A stretch of 64,000 nucleotides of DNA, taken from Bacteroidales bacterium UBA4814. GTDB lineage: Bacteria; Bacteroidota; Bacteroidia; Bacteroidales; UBA7960. This document shows positions 33,743 through 40,905 of this stretch, in pieces (the first letter of the stretch is position 1; each line of letters begins with the position of its first letter). The translations under genes were made by a program, and so were the position numbers. The notes under the pieces were generated by a model that was not told the origin of the DNA, did no database searches, and saw only the letters and a program-made list of their open reading frames with translations. The stretch is taken from assembly GCA_002402465.1 (NCBI GenBank), contig DHFW01000040.1, positions 35,548-99,547 on the forward strand. The letters run 5' to 3'.

Positions 33743-34048
33743 CGATCAGGAGTTTATTCGAAAATACTGTACCCTTTTAAGGTCGTTGCATCCTATAATT
33801 AAAAACATAACTAAAACAATATTTACACGTAGTTTATACGTAATTTTACGTTTTAACTACGTCTTAACTACGTGTTAACTACGTTTAAACTACGTTTTTG
33901 GTACAAAGAAAAAAGAACTGAGATGGGGTCAGGCTGGGGCCTGTTTCAACCGAAAAGAGTTTGTAATTAGAAATCCCCGGACAAAAGGTGAACGGGAGGG
34001 CAGGGGCTGCCCAGGCAGGCCGACCCCAGGGGGGCACAGGCAAGATGC
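33743..34048. other. Non-coding stretch between smpB and the 53-residue membrane protein gene
   Basis: It contains the 11-bp ACGT array (33827-33902) and a GC-rich segment with a short hairpin GGGCAG-GGG-CTGCCC (33998-34012), which lacks a T run. No reading frame or RNA gene was recognised. Confidence 0.6.
33827..33902. repeat. Tandem array of ~11-bp ACGT-containing units
   Basis: Seven successive units of 10-11 bp, each starting with ACGT. The central ones are ACGTTTTAACT, ACGTCTTAACT, ACGTGTTAACT and ACGTTTAAACT; the outer units are degraded. The repeat period is one DNA helical turn, so every ACGT faces the same side. The array lies in the intergenic region upstream (on the minus strand) of smpB. 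Confidence 0.85.
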
Positions 34049-34210
34049 TTATCGGAGGTAAAGCGAAACCGTCCAGACAATAATCCCTGCCATGATCAGG
34101 TAGGCCAGCAGTTCATAAAGGAAGGGAGGCAGAACCCTGAAAATAGGGTTCTTGGGCTGGTTCGTCTCGTCCCAGCTGCGGGTAATGTATTGAATGATTT
34201 TGCGAAACAT
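34049..34210 (-). CDS. Small putative single-pass membrane protein (53 residues)
   Basis: ATG at 34210, stop TAA at 34049. The protein starts MFRKIIQYITRSWDET. The C-terminal half is a hydrophobic segment (about 30-50: FLYELLAYLIMAGIIVWTV) followed by SLYLR, so it should be a single-pass membrane protein with a basic, amphipathic N-terminus. Natural-looking codon use and a clean TM segment support it. I do not recognise a family. No clear promoter is seen; a weak TAACTTG lies ~80 bp upstream. Confidence 0.6.
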   Translation of the reverse strand: MFRKIIQYITRSWDETNQPKNPIFRVLPPFLYELLAYLIMAGIIVWTVSLYLR

Positions 34211-34720
34211 CTGATTTTAGTGTAATAATGATCCATACAAAACCTGTCTTGTCTTTCGGGAGGCAAGTTGGGTAAGCAAGTTACTTAAAAATGATAAAAC
34301 TTGCCTTGTAGTGAGTTCATCTGGCTTTCCTTTAAATCATTGCTGATTCTATTTCCTAAAGTCTCTTTCATTTTTCTTACCTTGGTTTTGTAAGCGGGTA
34401 TCTTTTCCAGCAGGCAGAAAACTCAGGGCATAATTAGCCGATATTTTGGTTAAATTACTTCATGCAATGTTTAAAATTCTTCAGAATACTTCAAAAATTT
34501 TTGAACTTATTTTGCTTCCATGCGTTTCCGGGTGAAATGCTTACATGTACTTTTTTAGGTGAGAATTGCCAGTTGTGGCCATTGATTGAGCATATCAAAA
34601 ACCAAAGGGGTTTTTTTTAAAACCAGTGGCAATTCACCTTCGCCCAAAACAATTGATAAAAAAGTTGGTTGTTAATTAAAAAAACATACTTTTGCAAAAA
34701 TTTTAATCCCCAGTTATACT
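34211..34720. other. 510-bp gap with an imperfect long inverted repeat
   Basis: The gap holds an inverted repeat GGTGAGAATTGCCA (34559-34572) / TGGCAATTCACC (34627-34638). Between the arms is a smaller hairpin AAAACC/GGTTTT followed by a T run (about 34597-34618). The promoter of the next gene lies at 34665-34694. Nothing protein-coding was found. Confidence 0.5.
34665..34694 (+). promoter_or_regulatory. Promoter for the DUF2795 gene
   Basis: TTG (34665-34667), 19-bp spacer, TACTTTTG (34687-34694), 26 bp before the ATG at 34721. Confidence 0.7.
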
Positions 34721-34942
34721 ATGTATTGGACGCTGGAATTAGCCTCAAAACTCGAAGACGCTCCCTGGCCCGCCACGAAGGAGGAACTTATCGACTATGC
34801 CCTTCGCTCGGGGGCGCCTATGGAAGTGATTGAAAACCTGCAGGAAATCGAAGATGAGGGCGATGTTTACGAAAGTATTGAGGACATCTGGCCCGATTAC
34901 CCCACCAAGGACGATTTCTTTTTTCACGAGGATGAGTATTAA
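34721..34942 (+). CDS. DUF2795-family small acidic protein
   Basis: 73 residues, strongly acidic (tail EDEY). The stretch WPATKEELIDYALRSGAPMEVIENLQEI matches the DUF2795 pattern, common as a small protein in Bacteroidota. Function unknown. It has its own promoter and a strong terminator 20 bp after the stop, so it is a single-gene unit upstream of secA. Confidence 0.85.
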   Translation: MYWTLELASKLEDAPWPATKEELIDYALRSGAPMEVIENLQEIEDEGDVYESIEDIWPDYPTKDDFFFHEDEY

Positions 34943-34962
34943 CACAAGTTTTTTGAAAAAAC

Positions 34963-34990
34963 AAAAACCGGCCCGGCGCCGGTTTTTTTT
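34963..34990 (+). terminator. Intrinsic terminator after the DUF2795 gene
   Basis: Ten-base-pair stem (AAAAACCGGC / GCCGGTTTTT) with a 5-nt loop and a T run, between the DUF2795 stop and the secA promoter region. Confidence 0.9.
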
Positions 34991-35037
34991 ACCCTAATAT
35001 TCATAGAGCCTTTCTTTAATTTTTGGGCTAATTGGAT

Positions 35038-35045
35038 TACCTTTG
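35038..35045 (+). promoter_or_regulatory. Probable -7 box for secA
   Basis: TACCTTTG fits TAnnTTTG; the -33 region (TTTCTTT) is only T-rich. It lies 50 bp before the secA ATG and past the preceding terminator. Confidence 0.5.
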
Positions 35046-35094
35046 CTATTCTGAAGAAAACTTCATTTGATACTAAAAACGACCATACCATATT

Positions 35095-38000
35095 ATGCTC
35101 AGCATTGTAAAAAAACTCTTCGGAAGCAAGACTGACCGAGACTTCCGTGAGATAAAACCTCTTCTTGAACAGACTCTCCAGGCCTACGAAACCATTAAGC
35201 AACTCGACAACGACCAACTCCGCGCCAAAACCCAGGAGTTCCGACAGCGCATAAAAGAAAATGTGCAGGCCGAACAGGATCAGATCGACCAGCTGCGCCG
35301 CCAGATCGAAGAAGACTTCGCCATGGACGTGGAAGAAAAGGAGCGTCTCTATAACCAGATCGATGCTCTTGAAAAGGTGCAGGACGAAAAAACCGAAGAG
35401 GTGCTGAAGCAAATCCTGCCCGAGGCTTTTTCTGTGATCAAGGAAACAGCCCGTCGCTTTAAGGAAAACACCGAAGTGAAGGTAACTGCCACCGACATGG
35501 ACCGCGAGCTGGCTGCCACCCGCCCAAGTATTACCATTAGCGGAAATACCGCGGTTTACCAAAACCAATGGATGGCAGGAGGCAACATGATCACCTGGGA
35601 CATGGTGCACTACGACGTGCAGCTCATTGGCGGTATTCATCTGCACATGGGCAAAATTGCCGAAATGGCTACCGGTGAAGGTAAAACACTGGTGGCCACC
35701 CTGCCGGTATATCTCAACGCCCTTCCGGGAAAAGGTGTACATGTGGTTACCGTGAACGACTACCTGGCCAAACGCGACTCTGAGTGGATGGGTATGCTGT
35801 TTGAGTTTCACGGGCTAAAGGTCGACTGTGTCGACAAGCACGAACCCAACTCGGCCGAAAGACGGCGCGCCTACCTGGCCGATATTACCTATGGCACCAA
35901 CAACGAGTTTGGCTTTGACTACCTGCGCGACAACATGGCCCGCAACCCCGAAGAACTGGTACAGCGCAAACACAACTACTCTATAGTGGATGAGGTTGAC
36001 TCCGTACTTATCGACGATGCCCGTACGCCCCTGATCATTTCAGGTCCTACGCCCCAAGGCGATAAGCACGAATTTCAAGAACTGAAGCCTAAAGTTGAGC
36101 GCCTGGTCAACGCCCAGCGATCGCTGGTAACCAATATGCTGGCAGAGGCCAGGAAACTTTTGCTGGGAGGCGAAGGACAAACCGACGAGAAAAAAGGAGG
36201 GGAGTTGTTGCTTCGCTGCCACCGGGGCCTGCCAAAAAACAAAGCCCTTATTAAGCTACTCTCTGAGCCCGGCATGAAGTCGATCCTGCAAAAGACCGAA
36301 AACTTCTATATGCAGGAGCAAAACAAACATATGCATATTATCGACGACGAGCTTTATTTTGTTATCGAGGAGCGAAACAACTCCATTGAACTGACTGAGA
36401 AAGGCATTGACCTGATTACAAGCCAAACCGACGACCCCAACTTCTTTATCTTGCCCGACATGGGCTCGGAAATCGCCGAGATCGAAAAATCGGGGCTCTC
36501 GCACCAGGAAAAGCTGGAGAAAAAGAACGAACTGCTCAGCGATTTTTCTGTCAAGAGCGAGCGTGTGCACACCATAAATCAGCTGCTAAAGGCTTACACC
36601 CTGTTCGAGAAAGACACCGAATACGTGATCATAGACAACAAGGTAAAGATCGTCGACGAGCAGACCGGCCGTATTATGGAAGGCCGCCGTTACAGCGACG
36701 GGCTGCACCAGGCCATCGAAGCCAAGGAAAATGTTAAGGTGGAAGCCGCTACACAGACTTATGCCACCATTACACTGCAAAATTACTTCAGGATGTACCG
36801 AAAGCTGGCCGGTATGACCGGTACAGCCGAAACGGAAGCCGGCGAACTCTGGGATATCTACAAACTCGATGTAGTGGTTATCCCCACACACAGGCCGGTA
36901 ATTCGCCTCGACCGCGAAGACATGGTGTTCAAAACCAAGCGCGAAAAATACAACGCCGTTATCGACGAAATCAGCGAGCTGGTCAATGCCGGTCGTCCGG
37001 TATTGGTAGGTACCACTTCTGTGGAAATTTCTGAGCTACTCAGCCGCATGCTTAACCTGCGCAAGATCAGGCACAACATCCTCAACGCCAAGCAGCACCA
37101 AAAGGAAGCCCAGATCGTGGCCGAAGCCGGCAAGTCCGGCACGGTAACCATTGCCACCAATATGGCTGGTCGTGGAACCGACATCAAACTCGGGCCTGGG
37201 GTAAGGGAAGCTGGTGGTTTGGCCATTATTGGCACCGAACGCCACGAATCGAGGCGTGTGGACCGCCAGCTTCGCGGTCGCGCCGGACGACAAGGCGACC
37301 CAGGCTCCTCCCAGTTTTTCGTCTCGCTCGAAGACGACCTCATGCGCATTTTCGGATCCGAACGTATTTCAAAGATCATGGACCGCCTGGGTCTGCAGGA
37401 GGGAGAGGTGATTCAGCACAGCATGATCACCAAATCGATAGAGCGCGCGCAGAAAAAAGTGGAAGAGAACAACTTCGGCATCCGAAAACGACTGCTTGAA
37501 TACGACGATGTGATGAATGCCCAGCGCGAAGTGATTTACCGTAAGCGCCGCAATGCCCTTTTCGGCGAACGCCTCGCGGTAGACATCGCCAATATGATGT
37601 ACGACACCTGCGAGCAAATGATCATTGAAGGGCAGGAACAGGGCGACCACGAAACCTTCGAAATGAACCTGCTGAAAACTTTCGGCATTGAATCGCCTTT
37701 CGAAGCTGGTGAATTTATCGATACCAAAGCCGAAAAACTTACCGAGCGGCTGTATTTAAAAGCCGTGGAGAACTACAAGACCAAAAACGAAGGGATTGCA
37801 GCCTCGGCTTACCCGGTTATCAAGGATGTATACGAAAGGGCTGCCGCCCAGTACGAAAACATTGCCATACCCATAACCGACGGGCACAAAAACATCAACG
37901 TAGTGGCCAACCTGAAAAAGTCTTACGAAACCCAGGGCCGCGAAGTGGCACTGAGTATCGAAAAGAGCATAACCCTGGCCATTATCGATAATGCCTGGAA

Positions 38001-38385
38001 AGAGCACCTGCGCGAAATGGACGATCTGAAGCAGTCCGTTCAGGGCGCTGCCTACGAGCAGAAAGACCCGCTGCTTATCTACAAGTTCGAGTCGTTCGAG
38101 CTCTTCAAGCGCATGATCACCAAAGTGAACAAGGACATTATCTCCTTCCTGGTGAAAGCCAGACTTCCCATACAGAACGCCGACCAGGTGCAGCGGGCTG
38201 CTGCGCCCGAACGCACCGACATGAGCCGCCTGCAAACAGGGCGCAGCGATGTTCCCGGCGCAGGTCAGCGCAAAGCCGAACCCGTCAGGGTGGAGAAAAA
38301 AGTGGGACGCAACGAACCCTGCCCCTGCGGAAGTGGAAAAAAATACAAACACTGCCATGGAGCTGGCTCATTAAATATAGCATAG
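35095..38385 (+). CDS. secA: Protein translocase ATPase SecA
   Basis: ATP-driven motor of the Sec pathway, pushing unfolded preproteins through SecYEG. 1096 residues, about 200 more than the E. coli protein, as is normal in Bacteroidota; the extra sequence lies mainly in nucleotide-binding domain 1 and the adjacent region (about 330-420). Walker A MATGEGKTLVA, the DEAD-like VDEVDSVLID, the preprotein crosslinking domain and motif VI QLRGRAGRQGDPG are present. The C-terminus has the SEC-C zinc motif CPCGSGKKYKHCH. Three small genes follow with 2 bp or overlapping spacing. Confidence 0.97.
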   Translation: MLSIVKKLFGSKTDRDFREIKPLLEQTLQAYETIKQLDNDQLRAKTQEFRQRIKENVQAEQDQIDQLRRQIEEDFAMDVEEKERLYNQIDALEKVQDEKTEEVLKQILPEAFSVIKETARRFKENTEVKVTATDMDRELAATRPSITISGNTAVYQNQWMAGGNMITWDMVHYDVQLIGGIHLHMGKIAEMATGEGKTLVATLPVYLNALPGKGVHVVTVNDYLAKRDSEWMGMLFEFHGLKVDCVDKHEPNSAERRRAYLADITYGTNNEFGFDYLRDNMARNPEELVQRKHNYSIVDEVDSVLIDDARTPLIISGPTPQGDKHEFQELKPKVERLVNAQRSLVTNMLAEARKLLLGGEGQTDEKKGGELLLRCHRGLPKNKALIKLLSEPGMKSILQKTENFYMQEQNKHMHIIDDELYFVIEERNNSIELTEKGIDLITSQTDDPNFFILPDMGSEIAEIEKSGLSHQEKLEKKNELLSDFSVKSERVHTINQLLKAYTLFEKDTEYVIIDNKVKIVDEQTGRIMEGRRYSDGLHQAIEAKENVKVEAATQTYATITLQNYFRMYRKLAGMTGTAETEAGELWDIYKLDVVVIPTHRPVIRLDREDMVFKTKREKYNAVIDEISELVNAGRPVLVGTTSVEISELLSRMLNLRKIRHNILNAKQHQKEAQIVAEAGKSGTVTIATNMAGRGTDIKLGPGVREAGGLAIIGTERHESRRVDRQLRGRAGRQGDPGSSQFFVSLEDDLMRIFGSERISKIMDRLGLQEGEVIQHSMITKSIERAQKKVEENNFGIRKRLLEYDDVMNAQREVIYRKRRNALFGERLAVDIANMMYDTCEQMIIEGQEQGDHETFEMNLLKTFGIESPFEAGEFIDTKAEKLTERLYLKAVENYKTKNEGIAASAYPVIKDVYERAAAQYENIAIPITDGHKNINVVANLKKSYETQGREVALSIEKSITLAIIDNAWKEHLREMDDLKQSVQGAAYEQKDPLLIYKFESFELFKRMITKVNKDIISFLVKARLPIQNADQVQRAAAPERTDMSRLQTGRSDVPGAGQRKAEPVRVEKKVGRNEPCPCGSGKKYKHCHGAGSLNIA

Positions 38386-38387
38386 TT

Positions 38388-38828
38388 ATGTTTATTTCTG
38401 AAACACAACTCAGGGTAAGATACGGCGAAACCGATCAAATGGGCTTTGCATATTATGGAAACTATGCCCTTTACTTTGAGGTGGGCCGTGCCGACGCCAT
38501 GCGTAAGCTCGATATGACCTATCGCCAAATGGAAGAAAAAGGCGTGTATATGCCCATTGCGCAAATGACCGTAAAATACCTGCGGCCGGCTCGATACGAT
38601 GACCTGCTAACCATAAGGACCATTGTAAGAGAGATCCCTACCTCACGAATGATCTTCGACTACGAAGTTTACAACGAGCAAGGCACCTTGCTTTGCAAAG
38701 GAAATACGGTACTGGCTTTTATTAAATATGAAACCCACCGTCCTTGCCCGGCTCCCGAATGGTTCCTTGAAAAACTGATGCCTGAAATGGAGAAAAACAA
38801 ACAAGCAAGCAACGAAATCCCCGAATGA
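38388..38828 (+). CDS. Acyl-CoA thioesterase, YbgC/4HBT hotdog fold
   Basis: 146 residues. The motif RYGETDQMGFAYYGNYALYFEVGR carries the catalytic aspartate of 4-hydroxybenzoyl-CoA thioesterase-like enzymes. It hydrolyses acyl-CoA; chain preference is unknown. The start is 2 bp after the secA stop and the end overlaps the next gene by 4 bp. Confidence 0.9.
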   Translation: MFISETQLRVRYGETDQMGFAYYGNYALYFEVGRADAMRKLDMTYRQMEEKGVYMPIAQMTVKYLRPARYDDLLTIRTIVREIPTSRMIFDYEVYNEQGTLLCKGNTVLAFIKYETHRPCPAPEWFLEKLMPEMEKNKQASNEIPE

Positions 38829-39238
38829 ACATGGATATGGAAATTTTTCTGGGCGAAAACCAGCGAGTAGATGCCCATTACAAAGGCTTTGTAATATCGT
38901 CTGACCAGCCTGTTGGTGCAGGCGGCGACAACAGCGCACCGGCGCCGTTCGACTTATTTCTGGCTTCCATCGGCACCTGTGCCGGTTATTACGTGAAAGC
39001 CTATTGCCAGCAAAGAAACCTCCCTGATCAGGGTATCCGCCTGGTGCAAAAAATGCACCGCAACAAAGAAACTCGCATGATCAGCGCCATTGAAATCAAC
39101 ATCATTGTGCCTGCCGATTTTCCCGAACGCCACAGGGAACCCCTGATCAAAGCCGCCAATGCCTGTGCCGTAAAGAAACACATCGCCAATGCCCCTGAGT
39201 TTATTGTAAACACCCTGTCAGAAAAAAACCATGGGTAA
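38825..39238 (+). CDS. OsmC-family protein
   Basis: 137 residues. GGDNSAPAPFDLFLASIGTCAGYYV has the first conserved cysteine of the OsmC/Ohr peroxidase fold. The second is in NACAVKKHI. Both redox cysteines are therefore present, consistent with thiol peroxidase activity on organic hydroperoxides. It overlaps its neighbours on both sides (4 and 8 bp), implying coupled translation. Confidence 0.88.
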   Translation: MNMDMEIFLGENQRVDAHYKGFVISSDQPVGAGGDNSAPAPFDLFLASIGTCAGYYVKAYCQQRNLPDQGIRLVQKMHRNKETRMISAIEINIIVPADFPERHREPLIKAANACAVKKHIANAPEFIVNTLSEKNHG

Positions 39239-39593
39239 GAAAACACTGGTACTGGGCGCCAGCCCCAATTCGGCACGTTATTCGAACAGGGCCATAAAAA
39301 AATTGCTGGAATACAACCACGAGGTTTTTGCCATTGCAAAAAGAGCTACCACCATAGAAACCGTAGAAGTGCAGACCGGCCAACCCAACCTGAAGGGCAT
39401 TCACACCGTTACCCTTTACCTTAACCCCGACAACCAGGAAGAATACCTGGATTATATCATTCGGCTGAAACCCAAACGGATAATTTTTAATCCCGGCACC
39501 TGGAACCCAAAGCTTGTCAAATTGGCCAGGGAGGCTAATATTGAGATTGAGGAAGATTGCACCCTGGTGATGCTCGATATGGAATTGTTTTAG
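39231..39593 (+). CDS. CoA-binding (YccU-like) protein
   Basis: 120 residues, a single Rossmann CoA-binding domain: LVLGASPNSARYSNRAIKKL, then IIFNPGTWNPKLVK and EDCTLVML. Similar small proteins bind CoA or act as regulatory subunits; no activity is known. Overlaps the OsmC gene by 8 bp. Confidence 0.85.
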   Translation: MGKKTLVLGASPNSARYSNRAIKKLLEYNHEVFAIAKRATTIETVEVQTGQPNLKGIHTVTLYLNPDNQEEYLDYIIRLKPKRIIFNPGTWNPKLVKLAREANIEIEEDCTLVMLDMELF

Positions 39594-39621
39594 AAATAAA
39601 AAAAATATAAAGATCAGAATA

Positions 39622-40803
39622 ATGGATACCAAGAACCTGGGATTTGAATCAAAACTAATTCACGCCGGAGCTTTTGAAGATCAATTTGGAAGCGCAACCG
39701 TGCCCATTTACCAGACTTCAACTTTTAAATTCAAGAGTGCCGATCATGGCGCGGCTTGCTTTGCTGGTGAGTCGGATGGTTATATTTACACCCGCATCAA
39801 CAACCCCACTATCGATGCCCTCGAAAAGCTGGTGGCTGAACTCGAAAATGGCTACCGCGCCATTGCCGTAAGCTCGGGTATGGGAGCTGTCAATACCATT
39901 TACATGGGATTGCTCAGCCAGGGCGACCACATGATCAGTTCCGCTGCTGTGTATGGGCCATCCAGGGTAGTAATGGAAAAACATTATTCGCGCTTTGGAG
40001 TGGAATCGACTTATGTGGACACCTCAAATGCCGAAAATATCCGTAAGGCCATAAGACCCAACACCAAAATGATTTTTATTGAAACCCCGGCCAATCCCAC
40101 TATGGACATTACCGACCTGGCCGAAGTGGTGAAAATTGCCCGTGAGCACAACCTGATCACTGTAGCCGACAACACCTTTTGCAGCCCTTATCTGCAGCGT
40201 CCGCTCGATTTTGGCTTCGATGTGGTGTTTCACAGCATCACCAAGTTCATGAATGGGCATGCCGATGTGGTGGGCGGCATTATTGTAAGTCGTGAAAAGA
40301 AGTTTGACAGCATTTTGCGTCCCATGATGATAAACCTGGGCTGCAACATGGACCCCCATCAGGCCTATCTGGTTATCCGCGGCCTGAAAACCCTTTCGCT
40401 GCGCATGGATCGTTCGCAGCAGAGCGCACAAAAAATTGCGCAATACCTATCCGACCATCCAAAAATTGAGTGGGTTAAGTATCCCGGGTTAAAGAGCCAC
40501 CCCCAATACGAACTGGCTGAAAAGCAAATGGAAGGTTCGGGGGCTATGATCAGTTTTGAGCTCAAAGGCGGAATAAAAGCCGGAAAGATACTGATGGACA
40601 ATGTAAAACTATGCTTGCTGGCCGTTTCGCTGGGCGGTGTGGAAACATTGATTCAGCACCCTGCAAGTATGACGCACTCCAAAATGGCTGCTGCCGATCG
40701 CCTCAGCGCTGGCATAACCGATGGTTTGGTGCGTTTTTCAGTGGGCATCGAAAACGTGGAAGACATCTTGGCCGACTTGGAGCAGGCATTGGCACGCATC
40801 TGA
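39622..40803 (+). CDS. Cys/Met-metabolism PLP enzyme (methionine gamma-lyase-like)
   Basis: 393 residues, fold type I. PLP lysine in SITKFMNGHADVVGG; YTRINNPTIDALE, SSGMGAVNT, ETPANPTMDI, HPASMTH and the C-terminal VRFSVGIENVEDIL match methionine gamma-lyase closely. But the cysteine that gives that enzyme its gamma-elimination efficiency (YGCT in Pseudomonas, Cys116) is proline here (VYGPSRV). It may thus be a cystathionine gamma-lyase/synthase or O-acetylhomoserine sulfhydrylase. Only a few related genes are around; it appears monocistronic. Confidence 0.85.
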   Translation: MDTKNLGFESKLIHAGAFEDQFGSATVPIYQTSTFKFKSADHGAACFAGESDGYIYTRINNPTIDALEKLVAELENGYRAIAVSSGMGAVNTIYMGLLSQGDHMISSAAVYGPSRVVMEKHYSRFGVESTYVDTSNAENIRKAIRPNTKMIFIETPANPTMDITDLAEVVKIAREHNLITVADNTFCSPYLQRPLDFGFDVVFHSITKFMNGHADVVGGIIVSREKKFDSILRPMMINLGCNMDPHQAYLVIRGLKTLSLRMDRSQQSAQKIAQYLSDHPKIEWVKYPGLKSHPQYELAEKQMEGSGAMISFELKGGIKAGKILMDNVKLCLLAVSLGGVETLIQHPASMTHSKMAAADRLSAGITDGLVRFSVGIENVEDILADLEQALARI

Positions 40804-40905
40804 TTTTCACTTTTTTTAGTGATTTTCGCTGCAGACGAATTGCCGTAGTTTTATAATTTTACACGCTCCGGTCCTGTCTAATTTCAATCAGACCGGTTAT
40901 TGACC

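Noticed and set aside
33900..34050. tmRNA (ssrA) gene next to smpB
   Set aside because: A GC-rich stretch is present, but neither the conserved 5' end nor a tag reading frame could be found.
40868..40896. Terminator from the CCGGTC/GACCGG repeat before the patatin gene
   Set aside because: No T run follows on either strand; kept only as a leader hairpin in that gene's entry.
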